A program made the translations under genes and the position numbers. Shown here in pieces: positions 7,049 to 13,863 of a stretch of DNA of 37,125 nt. Position 1 is the stretch's first letter. Every line of letters begins with the position of its first letter. Below the pieces are notes generated by a model. That model searched no databases and was not told the origin of the DNA. It saw only the letters and a program-made list of their open reading frames with translations. The DNA is from Treponema sp. (GTDB taxonomy: Bacteria; Spirochaetota; Spirochaetia; Treponematales; Treponemataceae): assembly GCA_017551545.1 (NCBI GenBank), contig JAFZLJ010000149.1:1-37125 (forward strand). Direction: 5' to 3'.

Positions 7049-8181
7049 TGTCTAACTATTTCGAACAGTTCGACTGGAAAACAATGATGTCGTTGAACGC
7101 CTGGCCAGATGACCCAGCAACGTTTTACGACATCAAAAAATACCACAAAATCCTTAGTCCCGATTATCCTGATTTTTTAGATAAGTATATTGCCCTGCCA
7201 ATTCTTTCAAGACTCAAGGGCGTGGGACTTTTATGCGGTACCGACTGGACTAAGCTTTACAAAAACCGTTTTTATTATTCACGTCTGGACCATTCTGTTG
7301 GCGTTGCCCTGATTATCTGGCATTTTACTCATGATAAAGCGCAGACTCTTGCAGGCCTTTTTCATGATGCATCTACTCCGGTTTTTTCTCATGTTTCTGA
7401 TTTTAGAAAGGGCGATGCACTTACACAAACAGCTACTGAATCTGATAACGAAAGGCTTTTAAAAAGTGATTCAGCGTTGTGTGAGCTTCTTGCAGATGAC
7501 GGCCTTACTGTCGACCAGATCTGCGACTACCACATTTACCCTGTTGCCGACAACGAAATCCCCCAGCTGAGCGCCGACCGTTTGGAGTACATGTTTCCTT
7601 CGGGAATGGCATTAGACGGCAGCTGGGACCTGGCTTCAATTGAGAAGGCCTACAACGATATTACAGTTTTAAAAAATGAAGACGGCTTTGATGAACTTGG
7701 TTTCCAGACACTCGAAATTGCCGAAGACTACTGCCGCCGTTTTTGCATGATTGGCCACATTCTGCAGCTGAACGAAAACAAACTAACGCTTCACATGCTT
7801 GGTCAGATTATGAACCTTGCAGTTGAACAGGGAGTGCTGCACGAAGATGATTTTATGAATAAGAGTGAGAGGGAGATTATGGATGAGCTGGAACGCGCAC
7901 CCTCTCGCCTTTACAAAACCTTCCGCACTATGACTTCAATTGAACACACCGACCATGCGCTGCCCACCGATGAATATTTTTGCATTTCACTTAATGTAAA
8001 ACAAAGATATATTGACCCATTAGTAATAGATTGTCGGGCACCCTTCGACAGGCTCAGGGACCGCGACAATGACACATTAAGTGTGGGCCGTCTTTCTGCC
8101 ATCTCCCCACTCGCACACAAAATCATCGAAGATTTCAAAGCCTACCACGACACTCCATACGGATGTGTAAAACTTGTATAA
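7048..8181 (+). CDS. HD-domain phosphohydrolase
   Basis: The 377-residue protein carries the metal-binding HD signature. His82 is in LDHSVGVALI, His106-Asp107 in LAGLFHDASTPVFSH, and a later Asp in SADRLEYMF is expected to complete the site. This layout resembles dNTP triphosphohydrolase and related nucleotide phosphohydrolases, but the substrate cannot be told from sequence. The ATG overlaps the mscS stop codon. Around residues 332-338 a family A repeat reads in frame as APFDRLRDRDND, flanked by the halves of a family C palindrome. The repeat lies near the C-terminus, away from the metal site. The gene ends just before the palindrome at 8187-8237. Confidence 0.85.
   Translation: MSNYFEQFDWKTMMSLNAWPDDPATFYDIKKYHKILSPDYPDFLDKYIALPILSRLKGVGLLCGTDWTKLYKNRFYYSRLDHSVGVALIIWHFTHDKAQTLAGLFHDASTPVFSHVSDFRKGDALTQTATESDNERLLKSDSALCELLADDGLTVDQICDYHIYPVADNEIPQLSADRLEYMFPSGMALDGSWDLASIEKAYNDITVLKNEDGFDELGFQTLEIAEDYCRRFCMIGHILQLNENKLTLHMLGQIMNLAVEQGVLHEDDFMNKSEREIMDELERAPSRLYKTFRTMTSIEHTDHALPTDEYFCISLNVKQRYIDPLVIDCRAPFDRLRDRDNDTLSVGRLSAISPLAHKIIEDFKAYHDTPYGCVKLV
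8029..8073 (+). repeat. Composite repeat: family A unit nested in the loop of a family C palindrome, inside the HD gene
   Basis: Outer arms GATTGTCGGG and CGACAATGAC are the two halves of family C. Where family C elsewhere has a 5-nt loop, this copy carries the family A unit (8042-8062). The same composite, degenerate, sits between genes at 17706-17742. Translated here it gives APFDRLRDRDND with no frame change. Confidence 0.8.
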
Positions 8182-8186
8182 TCGCC

Positions 8187-8237
8187 ATATTTTTTGTCTA
8201 AATCTCACTTTTTATTCGACATTTAGACAAAAAATAT
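8187..8237. repeat. Perfect 17-bp inverted repeat upstream of the AAA ATPase gene
   Basis: ATATTTTTTGTCTAAAT (8187-8203) is followed, after a 17-nt centre, by its exact complement at 8221-8237. The right arm overlaps the first base of the -35 box at 8237. It could be an operator, a hairpin between transcription units, or an end-like repeat. It belongs to none of the three dispersed repeat families, and I see no second copy in the window. Confidence 0.85.
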
Positions 8238-8265
8238 TGCATTTTAGAGTAAATACACTTATAAT
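8237..8265 (+). promoter_or_regulatory. Promoter of the AAA ATPase gene (leaderless)
   Basis: TTGCAT at 8237-8242, 17 nt, then a perfect TATAAT at 8260-8265. Transcription should begin at about 8272, one base from the ATG at 8273. No Shine-Dalgarno sequence is present. Confidence 0.8.
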
Positions 8266-8272
8266 TTGAAGT

Positions 8273-9712
8273 ATGGTAAAGGATATAATTGGAAGAGAAA
8301 AAGAATGCGAAAAACTCCAGAAAAGCCTTGATGCTAACACTGCTCAATTAATCATTGTATATGGACGACGCAGAGTTGGTAAAACCTTCTTGATTAATCA
8401 GTTTTTTAATGACAATTTTTCTTTTAAAGTTACCGGAATTTTTAATGAACCAAAAGAAATGCAGTTACAGACCTTTACAATCTCTTTAAACAATTATTTT
8501 AATGAGTCATTTCGTCCATCAAAAAACTGGCTCGATGCTTTCAATTTATTAAGACAAAAACTGTCTACTCTTCCAAAAAATAAAAAAATGATTCTCTTTT
8601 TTGATGAATTTCCATGGCTTGATACTCAAAAATCAGATTTTCTGCCGGCTTTTGAATGGTTTTGGAATGATTGGGGATGTGCGCAAAATAATCTTGTTTG
8701 TATTGTTTGTGGATCTGCAACCTCTTGGATGGTTGACCACATTGATCATAATAAAGGAGGACTTTTCAATCGACAAAATCTAAGGTTATATCTTGAACCT
8801 TTCAATTTGTATTTAACAAAACAATTCCTGATTAAAAAAAATATACATTGGTCTGATTACGACATAGCACAGTGCTATATGATAATGGGTGGAATTCCTT
8901 TTTACCTTGACCTTCTGAATAAAGATTATTCCCTAAATAAAAACATAGATGAGTTATTCTTCAAAAAACACGGAGCTTTATGGGATGAATTTAATCACCT
9001 TTATAATACCCTATTTTCAAATAGCGAACAGTATATAAATGTAGTTGAAGCTTTATCAGCAAAAAAAATAGGTCTTACAAGACAAGAACTCTCTGAAAAT
9101 GCAAAGCTTCCGCGAAATGGATTTTTGACCAAAGTTTTAGAAAATCTTGTGTACTCTGGTTTTGTCCGTTCATATCCCTTTTATGGAAATAAAAAGAAAC
9201 AAACAGTTTTTCAACTTTGTGATTATTATACACTTTTCTATTTTAAATTCATTAAAGACAATCCTGGTAAAGATGAAAATTACTGGTCTAATTCCTATGA
9301 AAGTCCTTCACGAAAAGCATGGTCAGGCTTTTCCTTTGAACAACTTTGTCGGGATCACATAGCCCAAATAAAACAACGACTTTATATAGCTGGTGTTCTT
9401 TCTTTCGAGTCATCTTGGTTTGTTCAGGCAGATGAAAATCATGACGGAGCACAAATCGATTTGATTATTGACAGAAAAGACAGAGTAATAAATATCTGCG
9501 AAATGAAATTTTCCGATGACGAATTTATAATTGACAAAAATTATGAACAAAACCTTCGCCGGAAAATAAGCCGTTTTGTAGAAGCAACCGGCACAAAAAA
9601 ATCTATTCAACTAACGATGGTAACAACCTACGGAATAAAGAAAAATCTATACAGCAACAGAATTACAAATGAAGTAATTCTTGAAGATTTATTCAAGGAA
9701 AAGGATTATTAA
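8273..9712 (+). CDS. AAA+ ATPase with DUF234-like PD-(D/E)XK C-terminus (archaeal-type ATPase family)
   Basis: The 479-residue protein starts with a P-loop ATPase domain: Walker A GRRRVGKT (31-38), Walker B MILFFDEFPWL (Asp111-Glu112), and a sensor-like CGSATSWM. A winged-helix region (about 265-310) follows. The C-terminal domain has GAQIDLIID...NICEMKFS, that is Asp396-X13-Glu410-X-Lys412, the PD-(D/E)XK nuclease-fold pattern described for DUF234. Members of this family are common, poorly characterised and often mobile; the function is unknown. The gene looks more AT-rich than its neighbours, with many A/T runs, consistent with acquisition. It is preceded by a 17-bp palindrome and a strong promoter placed so that the mRNA should lack a leader. 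yhbY follows after 2 nt. Confidence 0.85.
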   Translation: MVKDIIGREKECEKLQKSLDANTAQLIIVYGRRRVGKTFLINQFFNDNFSFKVTGIFNEPKEMQLQTFTISLNNYFNESFRPSKNWLDAFNLLRQKLSTLPKNKKMILFFDEFPWLDTQKSDFLPAFEWFWNDWGCAQNNLVCIVCGSATSWMVDHIDHNKGGLFNRQNLRLYLEPFNLYLTKQFLIKKNIHWSDYDIAQCYMIMGGIPFYLDLLNKDYSLNKNIDELFFKKHGALWDEFNHLYNTLFSNSEQYINVVEALSAKKIGLTRQELSENAKLPRNGFLTKVLENLVYSGFVRSYPFYGNKKKQTVFQLCDYYTLFYFKFIKDNPGKDENYWSNSYESPSRKAWSGFSFEQLCRDHIAQIKQRLYIAGVLSFESSWFVQADENHDGAQIDLIIDRKDRVINICEMKFSDDEFIIDKNYEQNLRRKISRFVEATGTKKSIQLTMVTTYGIKKNLYSNRITNEVILEDLFKEKDY

Positions 9713-9714
9713 AT

Positions 9715-10011
9715 ATGACAGAACTCAACAGCAAACAAAGAAAACTTCTTGAAAAGGCGGCGCATGATTTACAGCCGGTTGTAATTGTTGGAGGAGCAGG
9801 ACTCACAGACGGCGTTGTTCAAATGACTGCCAATTCTCTTGCCGCACACGAACTTATAAAAGTTAAATTCAATGAATATAAAGACGAAAAACAGGAACTC
9901 ACAACCCAGCTTTGTGCACGCACAGATGCAACACTTGTCCGTATAATTGGTAATGTGGCAATTCTTTATAAAGAATCAGAAAAGGCTGAAGATAGAAAGT
10001 TCAAACTTTAG
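9715..10011 (+). CDS. yhbY: YhbY-family (CRM domain) RNA-binding protein
   Basis: The 98-residue protein is a single CRM/YhbY domain, found on pre-50S ribosomal particles in E. coli and thought to assist ribosome assembly. It contains the opening LNSKQRKLLEKAAHDLQPVV, the GGAGLTDGVV loop (the GxxG position), and the closing strand VRIIGNVAILYKES. Length matches the family. It begins 2 nt after the ATPase gene, with AGGAT upstream as a ribosome-binding site, so it is probably carried on the ATPase transcript. That pairing has no obvious functional sense and may reflect insertion of the ATPase gene upstream of a housekeeping gene. Confidence 0.92.
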   Translation: MTELNSKQRKLLEKAAHDLQPVVIVGGAGLTDGVVQMTANSLAAHELIKVKFNEYKDEKQELTTQLCARTDATLVRIIGNVAILYKESEKAEDRKFKL

Positions 10012-10039
10012 ATTAATTTAGATACATTCGCGCGAACTA

Positions 10040-10067
10040 TTGACTATCAGAAGTGTAGTCAGATAAT
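10040..10067 (+). promoter_or_regulatory. Promoter of the lipoprotein gene at 10100
   Basis: TTGACT (10040-10045) and GATAAT (10062-10067) with a 16-nt spacer; expected start about 10074. A short inverted repeat GACTA...TAGTC (10042-10046 and 10056-10060) occupies the spacer and might bind a regulator. Confidence 0.65.
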
Positions 10068-10099
10068 ATAAAAAAACACTTCATTCACAAGGAATATGT

Positions 10100-10510
10100 A
10101 TGAAAAAAGCACTTTTTTTAATGGTTTCTATCATTTCTTTCTTTTTTGTTCTTGGTTGCTCTGCTGATTCGAAAGCAGAGCCTGAATTTGTTGAATTCTC
10201 AACAACTGGTGATATATCCTGGATTGAAGGTACCTGGGAATTAATAAAATGGGAAACAGACAATAAAGGCACTATGGAAGATAACACAAATATTTATGTA
10301 TATCAATATTTGACAATTAGCAAAGATACTGTAGTCCAAGAATCAAAATCAAGTTCTGACAATAAAGTTACTTCCTACACATATTCTTTTAATGATTATT
10401 TCCAAATGTATAATCATAAAGTAAATGGAAATAAAACAAAAATTCTTCTTTCCAGAGAATATGCATCAGATCCTGAGGTAATATTTTATTTCACATTTCA
10501 GAAACAATAA
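10100..10510 (+). CDS. Small predicted lipoprotein
   Basis: The 136-residue product has a classic lipoprotein signal: a short basic start, a Phe-rich hydrophobic core and the lipobox VLGC with Cys20. The mature domain starts near WIEGTWELIKWETDN and continues as alternating strands (YQYLTISKDTVVQ, KVTSYTYSFNDYF). This resembles lipocalin-like small lipoproteins, but the match is weak and I assign no function. A ribosome-binding site AAGGAA lies about 8 nt before the ATG and a good promoter is at 10040-10067. It stands alone, convergent with the MetH-activation gene, whose stop is only one base away, so neither gene has room for its own terminator. Confidence 0.75.
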   Translation: MKKALFLMVSIISFFFVLGCSADSKAEPEFVEFSTTGDISWIEGTWELIKWETDNKGTMEDNTNIYVYQYLTISKDTVVQESKSSSDNKVTSYTYSFNDYFQMYNHKVNGNKTKILLSREYASDPEVIFYFTFQKQ

Positions 10511-10511
10511 A

Positions 10512-11144
10512 TTATTTCATTATCCCTATAAACGCCGTAACAGATTTTTCTGGTGACATAATAAGGGTGTCCATGAGCGTGAGGCCAATTCTATTGCAGG
10601 GCAACAGGCGGAAAAAATCTTTTTGAACTTCTAGAGAAACATCACCGTAGCCGGGACTGAAGCGCGGGCGCACCTTATTACCTAAGGCTTCTGCGTCTGA
10701 CTTGATTTTTTCATTAAGCAAATCTACACATTTTTCTATATACATTGCACCGCTTGCCTGAAAGACTGCGGCTTTTACCTGATCTTTTACCTGAGTACGA
10801 CGGATAAGCTGGTCGCACTGTGGGCCTAAAGTTGAAGCAAAAATCACAACCTGACTGCAGTTGCGCAAATTACGTGCAAGGTCTTTTGACGGGATTTTTA
10901 CATTTGAAAATTCTACCAGGCCTGTTCCGGCGGCCTCATTATATTCAACTCTTAAATCAAACTGCTCGTAAACTGCCTGTGGTTTTATTACTTCGAGCAT
11001 TTCATCTGTAGCAACCTTTATTAATTCGGAAATCTGCTCGTCGGGTACCGTAATTTTTTGATAACCTAAATAACGAGCTGTTTCTGAGTAGTCGTGCTCT
11101 ACAGGAGACATTTCGCTTTTTGACGGCATGAAAAATTGAGGCAT
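10512..11144 (-). CDS. Stand-alone MetH activation-domain protein (vitamin B12-dependent methionine synthase, AdoMet-binding domain)
   Basis: The 210-residue protein resembles the C-terminal reactivation domain of cobalamin-dependent methionine synthase, which binds S-adenosylmethionine to re-methylate oxidised cob(II)alamin. The diagnostic RPRFSPGYGDVSLEVQ matches the RPxxGYG-type SAM-binding motif, and the end reads GLTLMDTLIMSPEKSVTAFIGI. In spirochaetes and clostridia this domain is often a separate polypeptide serving a short MetH; MetH itself is not in the window. An open frame extends 22 codons further upstream (to 11210) but runs through repeat DNA. A promoter (TTGAAT, 17 nt, TATAGT) ends 6 nt before Met23 of that longer frame, so I place the start at 11144 with a leaderless mRNA. 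It is divergent from pyrE-btuF-btuC, whose B12-uptake genes fit the same pathway. Confidence 0.88.
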   Translation of the reverse strand: MPQFFMPSKSEMSPVEHDYSETARYLGYQKITVPDEQISELIKVATDEMLEVIKPQAVYEQFDLRVEYNEAAGTGLVEFSNVKIPSKDLARNLRNCSQVVIFASTLGPQCDQLIRRTQVKDQVKAAVFQASGAMYIEKCVDLLNEKIKSDAEALGNKVRPRFSPGYGDVSLEVQKDFFRLLPCNRIGLTLMDTLIMSPEKSVTAFIGIMK

Positions 11145-11150
11145 ATATTT

Positions 11151-11179
11151 ACTATACTTTTTGCGGCTCCATAATTCAA
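11151..11179 (-). promoter_or_regulatory. Promoter of the MetH-activation gene (leaderless)
   Basis: On the minus strand, TTGAAT at 11179-11174 and TATAGT at 11156-11151 have a 17-nt spacer. The ATG is at 11144, 6 nt after the -10 box, so the predicted start of transcription coincides with the A of the start codon. No Shine-Dalgarno sequence. Confidence 0.78.
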
Positions 11180-11183
11180 GTAC

Positions 11184-11221
11184 GTCATTGCGAGGGGCGC
11201 CCTTCGACAAGCTCAGGGACC
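11184..11221. repeat. Hybrid of family B and family A repeats between the MetH-activation gene and pyrE
   Basis: GTCATTGCGAGGGGCGC (11184-11200), the left half of family B, is fused directly to a complete family A unit (11201-11221). It then continues as CCGACTATC, similar to a family C end. The element lies in the divergent intergenic region, upstream of both promoters. Confidence 0.8.
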
Positions 11222-11235
11222 CCGACTATCCCCTA

Positions 11236-11265
11236 TTTACTATCCCCTATTCCCTGCATTATACT
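11236..11265 (+). promoter_or_regulatory. pyrE promoter (leaderless)
   Basis: TATACT at 11260-11265 with a weak -35 TTTACT at 11236-11241 (18-nt spacer). The -10 box ends 7 nt before the pyrE ATG at 11273, and the intervening CTTTACCCC-type sequence has no Shine-Dalgarno motif. Confidence 0.68.
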
Positions 11266-11272
11266 TTACCCC

Positions 11273-11959
11273 ATGGAACAATACAAAAAAGAATTTATTG
11301 ACTTTATGGTGGCGAGCCAGGTGCTCAAGTTCGGGTCCTTCACCCTCAAAAGCGGAAGACAGTCGCCTTTCTTTATGAACGCCGGTGCTTACATTACCGG
11401 TGCTCAGCTTAAAAAGCTTGGTGAATATTATGCAAAGGCAGTTCACGACAATTTTGGAGACGACATTGATGTTTTCTTTGGACCTGCTTACAAGGGAATC
11501 CCTCTTGCTGTAACTACCGCTATTGCATTTTCTGAACTCTATGGAAAAGAAGTAAAATACTGCTGCGACCGCAAGGAAGAAAAAGACCACGGTGCAGATA
11601 AGGGTTCGATTCTTGGTTACAAAATCCAGGATGGCGACAAGGTTGTTATTATTGAAGACGTTACAACCTCCGGAAAATCAATCGACGAAGTTTATCCAAA
11701 AATCAAGGCGCTTGAAACAACAGAAGGCGGAATAAAGATTCTTGGTGAAATCGTCAGCCTTGACCGTCTGGAAAAAGCCCCTGACTCTGAAAAATCTGCT
11801 CTGCAGGTAATTTCTCAGAATTATGGCTTTAAGACAGCTTCAATTGTTACAATGAATGATGTAATTGAAGCTCTCTACACAAACGGCGACAAAACTGTAA
11901 TAACTGATGAACTTAAAAAACAATTAGATATATACTATTCTCAATGGGGTGCAAAATGA
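11273..11959 (+). CDS. pyrE: Orotate phosphoribosyltransferase
   Basis: The 228-residue enzyme joins orotate to PRPP to make orotidine 5'-monophosphate in pyrimidine synthesis. Visible motifs are SGRQSPFFMNAGAY (orotate-binding segment), FFGPAYKGIPLA, KEEKDHG near the flexible catalytic loop (Lys and His), and the PRPP signature VVIIEDVTTSGKS. Length is normal for the family. The start at 11273 is supported by a -10 box 7 nt upstream and by conservation from the first residues onward; the mRNA should be leaderless. The stop codon overlaps the btuF start (ATGA), so pyrE and the cobalamin-binding protein gene are translationally coupled, an unexpected pairing. Confidence 0.96.
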   Translation: MEQYKKEFIDFMVASQVLKFGSFTLKSGRQSPFFMNAGAYITGAQLKKLGEYYAKAVHDNFGDDIDVFFGPAYKGIPLAVTTAIAFSELYGKEVKYCCDRKEEKDHGADKGSILGYKIQDGDKVVIIEDVTTSGKSIDEVYPKIKALETTEGGIKILGEIVSLDRLEKAPDSEKSALQVISQNYGFKTASIVTMNDVIEALYTNGDKTVITDELKKQLDIYYSQWGAK

Positions 11960-12837
11960 AAAATTTTATTAAAAAAATCTCAATCGTACTTTTGATGCTT
12001 ACTCTTGCAATGAGCTTGAGTGCAAAGGCTAAAAAGACTGTTACAAAAAAGGTGAAGAAGAATGTTAAGGTTACAGAACAGACAGTTCAGTATCCAAAAT
12101 CAATCGTAACACTTTCTCCATCTGCTGCAGAAATTCTTTATGCAATTGGTGCCGGAGATCAGATTGTTGCTGTTTCTGAGTTTACAGATTATCCTCCTGA
12201 AGCTGCTGAAAAACCTGTTGTTGGCGGCTTTGATGGAAAAACACTTAGCATTGAAACAATCATTTCTTTTGAGCCTGATTTTGTTTACTTGACCGAAGGC
12301 ATGCACAACTTTTTGATTGAGCCGCTCGATTCATACGGAATCAAATGGTATCTTTCAAACGCTACTTCGATTACTGCAATTGAAAAAGAAATCATGGACC
12401 TTGGCGAAATAACAGGCCACCAGGACGAAGCTGCTCAGGTAGTTGCTCAGATGGCAGAAAAATTGCCTAAGACTACCGGTGATTCATCTATTAAAGTTTA
12501 CTACGAAGTTTGGAATGCTCCGTTTATGTCTGTTGGTTCTACTTCTTTCATTAATGATGTTATTGTAAATGCAGGCGGAAAAAATATTTTTGATGATCTT
12601 ACAGATGCTTATCCTATGGTAAGTGATGAAACTATTATTGCACGCGCACCAGATGTAATTCTTTTGCCAAGAAGCAACGGTGTTACAGTAGAAGATGTAA
12701 AAGCCCGTGCAGGATGGGATTCAATTCCTGCTGTTGTAAACGACAGAATCTACATTATTGATGACAACATGTATTCACGCCCGGCTCCAAGAATTGCAGA
12801 TGTAGTTCTTGATTTGTCTGAGCTTTTGAATCAGTAA
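11956..12837 (+). CDS. btuF: Periplasmic cobalamin-type substrate-binding protein (BtuF-like)
   Basis: The 293-residue protein starts with a signal peptide (about 1-26, LAMSLSAKA) and a Lys-rich linker, then a class III helical-backbone binding fold. Segments SIVTLSPSAAEILYAIGAG, VAVSEFTDYPPEA, ISFEPDFVYL, GGKNIFDDL, ARAPDVILLP and SRPAPRIADVVLDL follow the BtuF order. The SDYPP-like motif points to vitamin B12 or a corrinoid rather than siderophore, but substrate is inferred. The start at 11956 (ATGA overlap with the pyrE stop) is preferred over the in-frame ATG at 11944, because it begins directly with the signal peptide MKNFIKK. The permease gene follows after 18 nt. Confidence 0.82.
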   Translation: MKNFIKKISIVLLMLTLAMSLSAKAKKTVTKKVKKNVKVTEQTVQYPKSIVTLSPSAAEILYAIGAGDQIVAVSEFTDYPPEAAEKPVVGGFDGKTLSIETIISFEPDFVYLTEGMHNFLIEPLDSYGIKWYLSNATSITAIEKEIMDLGEITGHQDEAAQVVAQMAEKLPKTTGDSSIKVYYEVWNAPFMSVGSTSFINDVIVNAGGKNIFDDLTDAYPMVSDETIIARAPDVILLPRSNGVTVEDVKARAGWDSIPAVVNDRIYIIDDNMYSRPAPRIADVVLDLSELLNQ

Positions 12838-12855
12838 TTTGATTTATAAAACCTT

Positions 12856-13863
12856 ATGAAAAGACAACCTCTTTTCGCAATTCTATTTTTTCTGCTGCTG
12901 AATTTATCACTTGCCTTGTCGCTTGTGTTCGGCGCAGAAAAACTTAGTCCTCTTGTTTTGATTGGCAAGGGGACTAAGTTTCAAAACATAATCCTTTGGA
13001 AAATCAGACTGCCTCGATGCCTGCTTGTTTTAGTTACAGGCCTTTTGCTTGGAGCTAGTGGTGCGGTGTTCCAGCTGTTTTTCCGTAACCCGCTTGCAGA
13101 ACCTGGCATTATGGGCATTTCTTCGGGAGCAACTCTGGGAGCAGTTATTGCAACTGTAATTCTTGCAGGACGCACACTCCCCGGAGCTCTTGAACCTGTA
13201 TTTAAATTTATTTCTCCAATAAACCTATGTGCATTTTTGGGTGCACTTGCCGCCGGATTTTTTGTTACGGCTCTTGCATTCAGTCGCGCGGGAAAGGCCT
13301 CCAGCGTAATGCTGCTTCTTTGTGGTACTGCGCTGGGCACACTCTACTCTGCTATTTCTTCTGCAATCTTACTTACAAGCAACAAGGAGCTCCATTCCAT
13401 TTACACCTGGATTTTAGGAAGCTTTAACGGACGCGGCTGGAAGGAACTTATCTTTATTGCAATTCCGGCAACCCTTTCTATAATAATTGCTTTTGCAGTT
13501 GCACGCCCTTTGGATCTGCTTACCTGCGGAGAAAAAACTGCCTCTACACTTGGAGTAGAAGTTGACCGTATAAGAATATGGGTTTTGATCTGCGGTGCTC
13601 TTGCCGTAAGCTGTGCAGTTTGTGCCGGAGGAACTATTGGTTTTGTTGGTCTTATTGCTCCGCACATTGTTCGAAAGCTTACCGGACCAAAAAGCCGCAC
13701 GCTCATTCCTTATAGCATGATGTTTGGTGCCGTTCTGCTTTTACTTTCTGACACAATAGCCCGTACTGCAATTGCACCAGGCGAGCTCCCTGCAGGAATC
13801 ATTACTTCCATACTTGGAGTGCCTTTCTTTATTTCGCTTTGTCTTACAAAAAAGAATAGTTAA
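12856..13863 (+). CDS. btuC: FecCD-type ABC permease, probable cobalamin importer subunit (BtuC-like)
   Basis: The 335-residue protein is a multi-spanning inner-membrane permease with about ten hydrophobic segments. The family motif FFRNPLAEPGIMGISSGATLGAV lies near residues 75-97. The coupling region GGTIGFVGLIAPHIVRKLTG and the closing GELPAGIITSILGVPFF are also typical. It should form the channel for the substrate delivered by the BtuF-like protein encoded just upstream. No ATPase (BtuD) gene follows; instead the gene overlaps the convergent GH43 gene by 20 nt. There is no obvious ribosome-binding site. TATAAA at 12845-12850 lies 5 nt before the ATG, but without a credible -35 I do not call a promoter. 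Confidence 0.88.
   Translation: MKRQPLFAILFFLLLNLSLALSLVFGAEKLSPLVLIGKGTKFQNIILWKIRLPRCLLVLVTGLLLGASGAVFQLFFRNPLAEPGIMGISSGATLGAVIATVILAGRTLPGALEPVFKFISPINLCAFLGALAAGFFVTALAFSRAGKASSVMLLLCGTALGTLYSAISSAILLTSNKELHSIYTWILGSFNGRGWKELIFIAIPATLSIIIAFAVARPLDLLTCGEKTASTLGVEVDRIRIWVLICGALAVSCAVCAGGTIGFVGLIAPHIVRKLTGPKSRTLIPYSMMFGAVLLLLSDTIARTAIAPGELPAGIITSILGVPFFISLCLTKKNS

Noticed and set aside
11145..11210. Upstream in-frame start for the MetH-activation protein giving MSKGAPRND
   Set aside because: These residues come from repeat DNA and from the promoter; a -35/-10 pair leads straight to the ATG at 11144.
11222..11272. Cobalamin riboswitch before pyrE-btuF-btuC
   Set aside because: Only about 50 nt separate the repeat from the start codon, the promoter lies within them, and no B12-box-like sequence is seen.
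12845..12858. Leaderless promoter for btuC (TATAAA 5 nt before the ATG)
   Set aside because: No acceptable -35 hexamer at 15-19 nt, and the gene follows btuF by only 18 nt.
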